In this document: positions 55,988 through 64,000 of the stretch, in pieces
How positions within the stretch are numbered: position 1 is the first letter of the stretch
How the letters are laid out: every line of letters begins with the position of its first letter
Source: G965214625 sp965214625
Lineage (GTDB): Bacteria; Pseudomonadota; Gammaproteobacteria; Arenicellales; Poriferihabitantaceae
Reading direction: 5' to 3'
DNA: 64,000 bases
Assembly (NCBI GenBank): GCA_965214625.1
Contig: OZ243962.1
Span: 496,001 to 560,000 of the forward strand
Position numbers and translations under genes: made by a program
Notes under the pieces: model-generated
Told to the model about the DNA's origin: nothing
Databases searched by the model: none
Seen by the model: the letters and a program-made list of their open reading frames with translations, nothing else

Positions 55988-57145
55988 ATGGCACGAGGAT
56001 CAACAGACGCTGTAGGCACATCCTCCGGGGAACGACGCTGGCTCGGGTATACTCAGTTCATCCTTCTCATCCTCATCGTCGCGATCGCTCTGTATTTCGC
56101 CAAAGCCCCCTCCCGGGTGGATCGTGACCCGGACACCGCTTACGGTGAAATCGAGCCGGTTGTCTATACCGTCGAACCGGAACCAACCGAATACGTACAG
56201 CAGATCGGTCTGACCGGGACCATTACCCTCGACAGGAAATTGACAGTGGTTGCCGAAGTCGTCGGGCGTGTGATCTGGGTATCACCGGACTTCGTTAACG
56301 GCGGTACGATTCCAGCCAATCAGGTATTCGTGAAAATCGATCCAACCGAATACGAACTGGAAGTTCAGGCCGCCGAAATGGCAGTTGCATCTACCGAAGC
56401 CCTTGTCCAGGCGATCAAAGACAATAGGGACTCAGCGTTACGGGAGAGTCCGCCACTTGCCAAGGCAAATATCAGGCTCGGGCAGGCAAAAATCAGGCTC
56501 GGGCAGGCAAATGCCGCTCTCGCCTTGGCAAAACTGCGGCTTTCGCGTACCGAAATCAGCCTGCCCTACACCGCCCGGGTCATATCTTCCGAACTGGAGG
56601 TGGGTGATCTGGTCGGACCGCCTGAAACGGTTGGCAAACTACTGTCTGTGCTTGGAATCGTGTATCGTCCAGATGCACTGCAAGTCAGGGTACCGATCAA
56701 AGTGGTTGACTTGGCTCGATTTGATCCAGCAATTGGCCGGGTTGCAAGAGTCAACACGCTGACAGGCACTTATGATGCCGAGTTATCGCGCATTTCCTCG
56801 GTCGTTGCGCCCGAGACCCGCCTTGCCAAAGTATTTCTCAAATTCTCAACGAAGACACCGCAAGAATCACTTCCTGTGCCGGGCATGTTTGCGGAAGTCG
56901 TGATTTTTGGCTCTCGACGCGATGGCGTATTTATTTTGCCCGAGGCGGCAAGTCGGGCACATAACAGCATCTGGATTGTTGCCGACGGCGCGCTGCGCGC
57001 CGTAACGCCGGTGACCGTAGATCACATGGCCGATGGATGGGTTGTCGAAACATTCGATGCGGGTGATGGCGTGGTCGTTAGCACTTTGGCGGGAGCCAGT
57101 GAAGGCCTGAAAGTCACGGCCAGCCCGGCACCTGATTCGCCATAG
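55988..57145 (+). CDS. RND efflux periplasmic adaptor subunit
   Basis: A membrane fusion protein linking an inner-membrane RND pump to an outer-membrane channel. One N-terminal membrane helix (WLGYTQFILLILIVAIALYF) is followed by a lipoyl-type domain (LTVVAEVVGRVIWVSPDF), a coiled-coil hairpin (about 125-190), the second lipoyl half and beta-barrel. The hairpin contains a near-exact tandem heptad (IRLGQAK, IRLGQAN). The ATG here gives 385 residues; a TTG at 55940 would add 16. The permease follows 55 bases later; substrate is unknown. Confidence 0.88.
   Translation: MARGSTDAVGTSSGERRWLGYTQFILLILIVAIALYFAKAPSRVDRDPDTAYGEIEPVVYTVEPEPTEYVQQIGLTGTITLDRKLTVVAEVVGRVIWVSPDFVNGGTIPANQVFVKIDPTEYELEVQAAEMAVASTEALVQAIKDNRDSALRESPPLAKANIRLGQAKIRLGQANAALALAKLRLSRTEISLPYTARVISSELEVGDLVGPPETVGKLLSVLGIVYRPDALQVRVPIKVVDLARFDPAIGRVARVNTLTGTYDAELSRISSVVAPETRLAKVFLKFSTKTPQESLPVPGMFAEVVIFGSRRDGVFILPEAASRAHNSIWIVADGALRAVTPVTVDHMADGWVVETFDAGDGVVVSTLAGASEGLKVTASPAPDSP
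56468..56509 (+). repeat. Tandem 21-bp repeat in the adaptor gene
   Basis: Two adjacent 21-base units (56468-56488 and 56489-56509), differing by one base, encode NIRLGQA and KIRLGQA. The length of exactly one coiled-coil heptad keeps the frame and the hydrophobic register. Confidence 0.9.
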
Positions 57146-57200
57146 ACCGGTTTGCATTGATGTGTCAGATGACGAGGGTCCAACTGAAAAGGGAAATATC

Positions 57201-60200
57201 GTGAAATACGGGCCCATCGAATATTTCGTGGGAAATCCCGTCGCCGCCAAGCTGTTGATGATTTTTCTTGTCTTTGGCGGTGTCATTGCAGGCTATATGC
57301 TACCAGTCCAGCAACTCCCGGAGATTGACCTTCGTACCATTGTCGTCACAGTCGTTTCACCCGACTCCTCGCCCAAGGATATTGAAGAGGATATCAATCG
57401 TCGTATCGAAGAAAGACTGGTCGGAATTGGAGGCATTGCTCGCGTGGTCAGCGTGGCCTCGGAGAACTTCGCCAAGATTGAAGTTGAGCTTGAGACCTTG
57501 GCAGACCCTGAAACGGTCTTGTCCGATGTCAAAAATGCAGTGAACAGTATTGACAATTTCCCGCCAGCCAGCGCGGATTTGCCGCAGATCAAACTTAAGA
57601 AACCGAACTACGAGGTGCTGACGCTTGCCGTATCGTCGGATTTGCTGACCGAGAACAGCTTGCGAACCACCGCAGAAAACATCTTCAACGAACTGATGAC
57701 ACTTCCCACGGTGTCCCAGGTCCGGCCAAGGGGTGTCCGTGACAGGGAAATTGCGATTGAGATGAGCGAAGAGGAGCTGCGTCGAAACAATCTAACCATT
57801 GCCAAGGTGGCAAAAAAGATACGTCGGGAATCCATCAACCTCTCATTCGGCGAGTTACGAACCGATGCGGATCACGTGGTGCTCAATGTGGTAAGCAAGA
57901 AGCAGTATGGCAAGGATTTTGAGGATATCCCCCTGATTACACGCAAGGACGGCTCCATCGTAAAGCTGGGTGAGATTGCGAGAATTCGCGATGGTTTCGT
58001 TGATGAAAAAATCATTTCCGAAGTGGACGGGATACCGACTGTCTTCCTCAGAGTTGAGGTGACCGAGGGGCGGTCTTTCACCAAGACCTCGAAATCTGTC
58101 AGGGAGTGGCTGGCAAATCACAAGCCGCCCCCATCGGTAAAGGTCTCGGTCTGGAATGACAATGCAAAGCCGATTTCTGATCGGTTTTCCGACATCATAC
58201 GGAACGCCATCATAGGTATCGTTCTCGTCTTTGTTTGCCTCGTCCTTGTCTTTGATCTGCGTGTGGCGACCTGGATAACCGTCGGTATTCCCCTTTCCAT
58301 TGTCGCTTCTTTGATGTTCTTCGATATTGCAGACCTGACTTTGAACATGGGAACACTGATGGCATTCTTTCTGTTGATCGGCATCGTCGTTGACGATGCT
58401 CTGGTGGTCGGAGAAAGTATCGCAGCGGAACGGCATAAGAACAAAAGTGCACGCGCGGCCGCGATATCCGGTACCAGAGCGGTTGCAGGACCGGTCGGTG
58501 TGGGAGTACTCACTACGTTACTGGCATTCGTGCCATTTGTCTTCATCACGTCAACAAATGTACAGATCGTACAGGTATTTTTCTTTGTTGCGCTATTCGT
58601 ACTGTCCATTTCCCTTCTGGAAACATTCTGTATCCTGCCTGCCCATTTATCTTATGATCGGCACTGGAGCCTGTTCCCACTGAAATCCATCCAGAAGAAA
58701 GTACGTGACCGAATCGATGCACTGCGGGATGCAATCGTTGTACCAACCATCTCTTGGGCCATTTGTAATATCTTCCTGACATTCTTCATCAGTGCGCTGT
58801 TTGTAACTGCCGCGATATGGCTCGTACGATCCGATAACGTGCCCGTGATCGTCTTCGACAGTGCTGCCAATGTCGGCAGTGCAATCAAGGCGGACCTAGT
58901 ACTGCCGGCCGGGGCTACTTTCGAGGCCAGCGAGACTGCAGCACGACGCTTTGTAAAAGCCGCCCAATCTATCAACCAACAACTGGAAGGCACATCGATC
59001 AAATCGATTGGCCTTAAGGTCGGGGAGTTGAGCGATGTAGCAACATCCCGACCGGGCCAAGATGAAACCATACGGAACAATCACGCCACGGTCACACTCA
59101 AGCTTCATGATCGACCTGTGCGCCAAGCCTCTGCCGATGCCATTGAACGGATCTGGCGCCAGAATATCGGTTCCACATCCGACCTAGAGGAAGTTTCCAT
59201 CCAGACAACCCGGTTTCGTTTCAAGCCTTCGGTAGCATACACGCTGGTGCATGATGATCCGGGAAAACTCCGCCAGGCAGCGGCTGAGTTACAATCATTT
59301 ATGAGTCAGATACCGGGCCTGTACGCACTGTCGCATAGTCTGTCTCCCGGAAAACGTCATTTCGATATTGAACTGACTTCGGCCGGCAAATCTGCCGGTC
59401 TGTCCCCGGCAATGATCAGTCGGCAACTGAGGGCCAATTTCCATGGACTAGAAGTACAACGCATCCAGCGAGGGCGCAACGAGATCAAGGTCATGGTCCG
59501 TTATCCTCCCGAAAGGCGACAAAGCCTCCGGGAACTGGCCAAAGAACGCATCATGATTCCCGGCGGCCAGGAGATACCTCTTTCCACCGTGGCACGAATC
59601 ACTGAACAACGTGAACCTGCAAAACTCATTCGCATCGACGGAAGGCAGGCAGTTCTTGTCAATGCCCGTGCAGATTTGATTGATGTCACGCCGATCCAGG
59701 CCAGGCGTATCATATCCGAGAATTTTCTTCCCGGACTGCTGGCGCAGTATCCCGATCTCGTCATCTCGCCTGATGCCGGGGCACGGGATGAAAGAACAAT
59801 GCTGTCCACGCTATCCATACTGGTTCCCATCATCCTGCTCGTGATGTACGGGTTGATGGCATCTTTTCTGCGCAGCTACTGGAAACCTCTGGTCGTGGTA
59901 TTCGGCGTCCCCATCGTCTTCGCTGGCGCCGTGTTTGGGCACTGGTTGCTTGGCTGGCATCTGACCGCCATTTCGATTTTCGGAATGATCGGTGTTACCG
60001 GGGTCATCGTGAATGATGCGCTGGTTTTGCTGTATCGGTACAATACAATCAGGCACGAAAATAAAACACTACCCGCCATCGCTGCAGTGGCTGCAGCCAC
60101 CCGCGACCGATTCCGTGCCGTGTTTCTCACCTCACTGACCACAGTACTTGGGCTCTCTCCTCTTCTTTATGAACGAAGCGATGAGCTTTTGTTTCTCGTG

Positions 60201-60305
60201 CCGTTCGTCGTCAGCATGCTGGGTGGACTCATCGCCGCGACCGGCTTCACCTTGTTCTTGCTCCCGGCACTGGTAATGCTTGTCGAGGGGCGCAAGGAAG
60301 CCTGA
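57201..60305 (+). CDS. RND efflux permease
   Basis: A 1034-residue inner-membrane proton antiporter of the HAE/AcrB-like group. The first membrane helix is near PVAAKLLMIFLVFGGVIAGYM; the two large periplasmic loops follow TM1 and TM7. TM4 has the proton-relay aspartates in GIVVDDALVVGE, and helices cluster at about 340-490 and 860-1030. The GTG at 57201 has AGGG seven bases upstream and gives the family's N-terminus (MKYGPIEYFVGNP); a GTG at 57162 is weaker. No outer-membrane channel gene follows, so it would rely on a TolC-like protein elsewhere. Confidence 0.93.
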   Translation: MKYGPIEYFVGNPVAAKLLMIFLVFGGVIAGYMLPVQQLPEIDLRTIVVTVVSPDSSPKDIEEDINRRIEERLVGIGGIARVVSVASENFAKIEVELETLADPETVLSDVKNAVNSIDNFPPASADLPQIKLKKPNYEVLTLAVSSDLLTENSLRTTAENIFNELMTLPTVSQVRPRGVRDREIAIEMSEEELRRNNLTIAKVAKKIRRESINLSFGELRTDADHVVLNVVSKKQYGKDFEDIPLITRKDGSIVKLGEIARIRDGFVDEKIISEVDGIPTVFLRVEVTEGRSFTKTSKSVREWLANHKPPPSVKVSVWNDNAKPISDRFSDIIRNAIIGIVLVFVCLVLVFDLRVATWITVGIPLSIVASLMFFDIADLTLNMGTLMAFFLLIGIVVDDALVVGESIAAERHKNKSARAAAISGTRAVAGPVGVGVLTTLLAFVPFVFITSTNVQIVQVFFFVALFVLSISLLETFCILPAHLSYDRHWSLFPLKSIQKKVRDRIDALRDAIVVPTISWAICNIFLTFFISALFVTAAIWLVRSDNVPVIVFDSAANVGSAIKADLVLPAGATFEASETAARRFVKAAQSINQQLEGTSIKSIGLKVGELSDVATSRPGQDETIRNNHATVTLKLHDRPVRQASADAIERIWRQNIGSTSDLEEVSIQTTRFRFKPSVAYTLVHDDPGKLRQAAAELQSFMSQIPGLYALSHSLSPGKRHFDIELTSAGKSAGLSPAMISRQLRANFHGLEVQRIQRGRNEIKVMVRYPPERRQSLRELAKERIMIPGGQEIPLSTVARITEQREPAKLIRIDGRQAVLVNARADLIDVTPIQARRIISENFLPGLLAQYPDLVISPDAGARDERTMLSTLSILVPIILLVMYGLMASFLRSYWKPLVVVFGVPIVFAGAVFGHWLLGWHLTAISIFGMIGVTGVIVNDALVLLYRYNTIRHENKTLPAIAAVAAATRDRFRAVFLTSLTTVLGLSPLLYERSDELLFLVPFVVSMLGGLIAATGFTLFLLPALVMLVEGRKEA

Positions 60306-60479
60306 GGTGGGGCAATAGTACTTCGACGACAGACATTGTAGGCTTGTTTTTACGCAAAGCGCGAACTGTGTTTCACAGTCAAGACTACGGGACAGCCGAA
60401 TCCCGGAGGGCAGCAGGCTGTCGGTATATTAATTTAGTCATGCCCCTTTCCCATTGAGGAGATGTCATGCAAAAGGAGA
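60306..60479. other. Short gap after the RND pair
   Basis: About 175 bases between the permease stop and the transposase relic. A small perfect hairpin ACTGTG-TTT-CACAGT (60365-60379) has no T run. I see no gene. Confidence 0.4.
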
Positions 60480-60780
60480 CGATTACATTGCGATCGATCA
60501 CGGCCGGATGGCATGCTCATCCCACAGTGCCTGATTGAAGTCCGCCTAGTCATCATCCCGGTCCGCACTAACGCCCCGGTACCGCGCCGCTAGGGCCGGT
60601 GAGTCCACAAACAGGGCTTGTATCCCCTCGCCCATCATCGGCTGTTCCGAGACCGGGGTGATTCGGAACGACACTGGCCATTCATACCGGGTATCTGCAA
60701 TTAGCTGCAGCCCGTTGCTAAACCAACGCTTGACCTTCTCCTAGGTACGGCCCTGGCGTATGCCCCCGGAATCCGGTGAC
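60480..60780 (-). pseudogene. Remnant of a DDE transposase
   Basis: On the minus strand a frame from about 60740 to 60546 reads VKRWFSNGLQLIADTRYEWP, then VSFRITP, then ALFVDSPALAARYRG and SADRDDD. This is the core of an IS4/IS1182-type DDE transposase, with one catalytic aspartate in IADTRY and another near SADRDDD. In-frame stops at 60741-60743 and 60546-60548 break it; past the second stop the same frame gives ALWDEHAIRP, and a one-base shift is needed to continue. Upstream only scattered matches remain. No terminal repeats were found. It marks the start of the right-hand, more GC-rich segment. Confidence 0.65.
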
Positions 60781-60907
60781 GTATCGGCTGATGCACGATT
60801 CGGCCCACGCCGCGCTTGTTCACCCAGTGTCGCGGACGGCCCTGATGGGTCAGCGGATCAAAGCCACACAAACACCAGTCAGCAATACCACTGTGTCGCT
60901 TACATGT
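60781..60907. other. Remainder of the gap before the reductase-sulfotransferase gene
   Basis: About 125 bases with further scattered similarity to the transposase frame but too decayed to assign. No terminator for the leftward gene was seen here. Confidence 0.35.
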
Positions 60908-63403
60908 TCAACCGCACCCGCGGGTGACGATAAAATCCCGATAAGGTGCGAACGCCTCGTTCACGTCCTCCCGCGTGAGACCGTAATCCTCAAGCCTGTA
61001 CTCGTGCCGCGGCTCTTGACGACGTTGCTCCTCTTGGAGTGTAAGCCACTGCTGCATTCTGTCGACAGCGGCGGGCTCAAGAAACCAGCCGAACCTTGCG
61101 TAGATTTCACTGATGACCGCCATCGGGTCATCGACCAGATCGGTATAGCGGACATCGACCCAACGCCTATCAAGCGCCGGCCGGGATGCCCGAAACCGCA
61201 TCGCATCGTTCAGCATGTCACTCATGAACGCCAACTGCTCCGGCCCGGTCTCGTACGGTGGCCTCTGCTTTGTGGAAAAGCCTCGTATCCGTTCTACAAT
61301 GCTGTTCCACGAGCCCATGAACTCGATAGGATCGCGATGGGTCTGGATGAAGACAGCATCCGGGTAAGTCTCCGCCAGCGCCTCCAATTCCATGAGGTGG
61401 AAGGGCATCTTCAACAGCCAGTACCGCTGCCCGCTCGGCTCGCGCTTGCGCCGTTGCCAGGTAAAGTGCCGCATGACGCGTCGGTGATGGGCGTAAGCAT
61501 TGCATGATTCGGTCTCGGCCAGCCAACGGCCATAGGTCGGTATGTGATACGCGGCCGCAAATATCCAGGATGAGAATGTAAGCCAGAGGATCCACAAATC
61601 CTCTTCGGGCTCGTCGATATCGGTACGGTGGACCCCGGCGAAAGTATCGGCGACATTGGTCGCGCCTAACAGCTCTTCCGCATAGGTCCGGCGGGGGTCC
61701 TCGATGGTACCTGCCACGGTGGCATACTCACCGTTGGGCAGCACCGGCTCCGTCAACTCGTAGCGCTTCAATGCCCAGAATCGGCTGTCGCGCGACAACA
61801 GGCGATGCAAGAAAGTTGTGCCAGTCCGGTTGATACCAACGATGAAGATAGGCTGCGTGATTTTCTCCCGTTCGATCTCGGGGTGCTGGTGCTGTTCGCG
61901 GGCGAGCGCCGCGTTGTTACGCAGTGCGCGCGTCAGTCCGTAGACAATATGGCTGAGCCGCGTTTCCCGCAGTCCGGCCTCCGGTAATTTCAGCGCCTCC
62001 ACGAGGTGCTGGAGACCAGCGCGCATCCACTCGGGGTAAATTCGATCGAAGGGGACGCCCGTACATTCGGCGTACTTTTCGGCCTGCCCCATGAGATCGT
62101 CAAAGTCCAAGCGACCATGTGAAATGGGGTAGGGCCATCCGTCCCGATGACGTCTGATCCAGTCGTAGGATCGCGCATGACGGATCAGCAATGCAGGCCA
62201 CTTTATCGGGTGGGGGCAGTCTTCCCGGATGGCGCAATCGCTGATCGGCAGCCTGCGGCGACCCCTGTCCTCGCTGAACCAGTAAGGCGCAAAATAGTCG
62301 AGCAGTACCCACTGGCCGCGCAACGGAGACTCGTCGCCGAGAGCCTGGCACGAACGTCTGAAGGATGCGTAAGGAACGCTTTGCCAATAATAACCTAGAT
62401 CGGCGACCTCCAGATCTTCGTAAGGAGGCTCCGGATCGCAGCAATGGTAGACGGTGAAGCGGCGGTTGGGATTAAGCGAGATCGCCGTGCAGATCTCGCT
62501 GACAGTATCGACCGGTTCGGCATTTCGTTGAATGGAAAAGCCATGCGGCGCCTTTTTCACTTGAGTCGCCGCAGCGAACAGACGCGTTGGAAAGTCGTTC
62601 CCCCGCGTATACCCCGTGCTAGAAAGCCCCATCTGCGGAAGGCGAAAGATCGCGGCGGGCATGCCAGCTGCCTGCGCGAACAGCACACCTTGCTCTGCTA
62701 CCAGTTTACTCCACGGATACCCGATGGCGCCGAGCGGAAACGTCTTCTTCATGTCCGCGAGATCGGGTGACTTCTGATCGTCGATATGGCTGTGGCGATA
62801 CTCTCCACCAAAGTCGCAGAAATAAGCCGGGAAAATCCCCATCGTGGAGAAGTGGAACAGGTGTTTGAGGCGTGTGCTCAAACACAGATCGAGCACGGAA
62901 CGCAGGCCGAGCACGTTCGTCTCGCGTATGTTGGCATAGGACAGGACCAGGTCGACGTTGGCCCCAACGTGATAGACCGCGTCGGTCCGCTGGCAGAGTT
63001 CGCAGAACATGGATTCGCTCAGACCGAAGCGCTGCTGGGATATGTCCCCTGGCACCACCCGCACCCGCTCTTCGAAAGTCTCCTCCCAGATTTCCGCCTG
63101 CTCCAGCGCGTCCCGCAATCGCACGAACCCGTGCTCGAGACTCTCGGCACGGATCAGGCAGTGCACGATCAACCGATCGTTCTGCCGCAGAAGCGCGCGC
63201 AGCAGGAAACGCCCTACGAAACCGGTTGCCCCTGTCAGCAGAACTTCTCTGAAGCCAGTTGGTGCCACGGCCTTGGCCGGCGCCTCACGCACAAGCACCG
63301 TATGAACGACACGGCGCAACTCATCCACGTCACTCTGGCACTGCGGCGGCAGCCGACCGATGAGAGGCGGCACCAGCCGGTCAACTAGTCGTCGTTCGGC
63401 CAT
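60908..63403 (-). CDS. Thioester reductase-sulfotransferase fusion protein
   Basis: An 831-residue two-domain protein. The N-terminal domain (about 50-360) is an NAD(P)-dependent thioester reductase of the kind that ends PKS/NRPS lines or acts on carrier-bound acyl chains: LLTGATGFVG (55-64), STMGIFP, and the YxxxK pair at Y229 and K233. The C-terminal domain (about 515-825) is a PAPS sulfotransferase: the 5'-phosphosulfate loop VGINRTGTTFLHRLL (522-536), LLKMPFHL with K665, and the 3'-phosphate stretch THRDP (688-692). A carrier protein lies 62 bases upstream. Together they suggest reductive release of a chain and sulfation of the alcohol; the product is unknown. Not co-directional with the RND genes. 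Confidence 0.88.
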   Translation of the reverse strand: MAERRLVDRLVPPLIGRLPPQCQSDVDELRRVVHTVLVREAPAKAVAPTGFREVLLTGATGFVGRFLLRALLRQNDRLIVHCLIRAESLEHGFVRLRDALEQAEIWEETFEERVRVVPGDISQQRFGLSESMFCELCQRTDAVYHVGANVDLVLSYANIRETNVLGLRSVLDLCLSTRLKHLFHFSTMGIFPAYFCDFGGEYRHSHIDDQKSPDLADMKKTFPLGAIGYPWSKLVAEQGVLFAQAAGMPAAIFRLPQMGLSSTGYTRGNDFPTRLFAAATQVKKAPHGFSIQRNAEPVDTVSEICTAISLNPNRRFTVYHCCDPEPPYEDLEVADLGYYWQSVPYASFRRSCQALGDESPLRGQWVLLDYFAPYWFSEDRGRRRLPISDCAIREDCPHPIKWPALLIRHARSYDWIRRHRDGWPYPISHGRLDFDDLMGQAEKYAECTGVPFDRIYPEWMRAGLQHLVEALKLPEAGLRETRLSHIVYGLTRALRNNAALAREQHQHPEIEREKITQPIFIVGINRTGTTFLHRLLSRDSRFWALKRYELTEPVLPNGEYATVAGTIEDPRRTYAEELLGATNVADTFAGVHRTDIDEPEEDLWILWLTFSSWIFAAAYHIPTYGRWLAETESCNAYAHHRRVMRHFTWQRRKREPSGQRYWLLKMPFHLMELEALAETYPDAVFIQTHRDPIEFMGSWNSIVERIRGFSTKQRPPYETGPEQLAFMSDMLNDAMRFRASRPALDRRWVDVRYTDLVDDPMAVISEIYARFGWFLEPAAVDRMQQWLTLQEEQRRQEPRHEYRLEDYGLTREDVNEAFAPYRDFIVTRGCG

Positions 63404-63465
63404 TCGGTCTTACCCCGGCATCCACAACGCCACCACCGAGTCAACTCTCCTGCCACCCAACCGCA

Positions 63466-64000
63466 CTACCGGAGGGATGCGGCTGTCTCACCGCTCTCTC
63501 GGGAACAGGGCACCGGCGGGAAATGATCCTCGGGAGGGCTTGCGAATGCGGAGGGCTTGCGAATGCGGAGGGCTTGTGGCGAACACGGTGCGGCACCGAT
63601 CGAGTCACTTCCCTCCTCGACCTCGGTTCCCTCATCCGTTGTGTTGCCGAAGATGATGGCGTGTGCCAGCGACTGACAAGAGGCTGTGGTCATCAGCTCC
63701 AGCGCACTGGCCTGGAAGTTGAACTCGCTTTGAATAAACGCCCCCAACTCGGCGACAGAGATCGAATTCAGGCCGAAGCTGGAGAAAGGCTCCTCCAAGC
63801 CACCCTCGTCATGGCCGCAAAGCTCGGCGACCTTGGCAGCGATCTGCGCCATGACGCCATCCACCGTCAGCCGCTCTTCGGAGCCGACCTCGAACGCATC
63901 CTGATTGCTCATCAGCCGTCCGGTGCGCATGTAGTCGGAAGAGTCAACGCCCCAGAACCGACGTTTAAAAAGTGCGGTAATCAGGTGGTCACTATCGCCC
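63466..64000 (-). CDS. Acyl/peptidyl carrier protein domain, 5' end beyond the window
   Basis: From the ATG at 63930 there are 154 residues. Residues 22-95 form a phosphopantetheine-carrier domain, with the attachment serine S56 in FSSFGLNSISVAEL. The C-terminal tail (about 110-154) is low-complexity and partly made by a 17-bp tandem repeat. The frame is open without a stop from 63930 to the window edge (another 23 codons, ending LFKRRFWGVDSSDY before the ATG), so this may be the last domain of a larger protein such as a PKS module rather than a stand-alone carrier. Coordinates are therefore given to the edge; the true start is not visible. Confidence 0.75.
   Translation of the reverse strand, partial: GDSDHLITALFKRRFWGVDSSDYMRTGRLMSNQDAFEVGSEERLTVDGVMAQIAAKVAELCGHDEGGLEEPFSSFGLNSISVAELGAFIQSEFNFQASALELMTTASCQSLAHAIIFGNTTDEGTEVEEGSDSIGAAPCSPQALRIRKPSAFASPPEDHFPPVPCSRESGETAASLR
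63533..63576. repeat. 17-bp tandem repeat in the carrier-protein tail
   Basis: The unit GGAGGGCTTGCGAATGC occurs twice in full (63533-63549 and 63550-63566) followed by ten bases of a third copy. As 17 is not a multiple of three, each copy is read in a different frame, giving QALRIRKPSAFASPP in the protein. Gain or loss of one copy would change the C-terminus. Confidence 0.9.

Noticed and set aside
60776..61507. A 243-codon plus-strand open frame at the start of the right-hand segment
   Set aside because: It is antisense to the sulfotransferase domain, which has intact motifs; the frame is open because of the high GC.
63403..63930. Idea that the 17-bp repeat broke an ancestral carrier-reductase fusion
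   Set aside because: Removing one repeat unit does bring the carrier into the reductase frame, but that frame then meets a TGA and later a TAA before the reductase ATG, so a simple broken fusion is not supported.
1..64000. CRISPR arrays, rRNA genes, intact insertion sequences or prophage
   Set aside because: I found no spaced short repeats, rRNA sequence, complete transposase or phage structural genes in the window.

Overview
The window is a chromosomal segment of a gammaproteobacterium outside the enterics. Three conserved gene orders point to this: thrS-infC-rpmI-rplT-pheS-pheT-ihfA with a small MerR gene, gyrA-pheA-tyrA-aroA-cmk-rpsA-ihfB-lapA-lapB, and nnr-tsaE-amiC-mutL-miaA-hfq-hflX. 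The large (about 1600-residue) NAD-dependent glutamate dehydrogenase, methylthioinosine phosphorylase and CsiV next to mfd fit the same assignment. Genus cannot be fixed from the sequence; a lone ectoine-catabolism-type deacetylase (DoeB-like) hints at a marine or saline setting, but this is inference. No rRNA, CRISPR array or intact insertion sequence was seen.

Layout. 0.1-9.4 kb (minus strand): an unknown exported protein, tRNA-Pro(GGG), then the translation operon from merR/ihfA back to thrS, headed by tRNA-Val(GAC) with a good promoter and a 26-bp perfect palindrome beside it. 9.4-10.2 kb: a gene-free stretch in front of rne. 10.2-14.6 kb: rne (+), rlmD and a PolB-type exonuclease (-). 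15.1-21.1 kb (+): gdhB, a ChaC-like cyclotransferase and a HIT protein. 21.3-22.5 kb (-): ispD-ispF, divergent from mfd-csiV (+, 22.6-26.8 kb).

26.8-45.6 kb (-): one long leftward block. It runs from gyrA through aromatic amino-acid genes (pheA, tyrA, aroA), cmk, rpsA, ihfB, lapA and lapB into an envelope-sugar cluster (ugd, heptose kinase, hldD, rmlB, rmlA), a glycosyltransferase-SDR fusion and mtnP. The lap genes and the sugar-nucleotide genes together suggest coordinated LPS supply and assembly. 46.0-55.3 kb (-): nnr, tsaE, amiC, mutL, miaA, a DoeB-like deacetylase, hfq and hflX. 55.9-60.3 kb (+): an RND adaptor and permease pair with a near-consensus promoter.

60.3-64.0 kb looks like a different kind of DNA: a decayed DDE transposase, then (minus strand) a protein joining a thioester-reductase domain to a sulfotransferase domain, preceded by a carrier-protein domain whose reading frame stays open to the window edge. 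This looks like the end of a polyketide- or lipid-type biosynthetic cluster in which a carrier-bound chain could be reductively released and sulfated. It is the best candidate here for an undescribed system. Other points of interest are the glycosyltransferase-SDR fusion with a lost catalytic tyrosine, hflX without a usual start codon, the palindrome next to the tRNA-Val promoter, and the misplaced DoeB-like gene.
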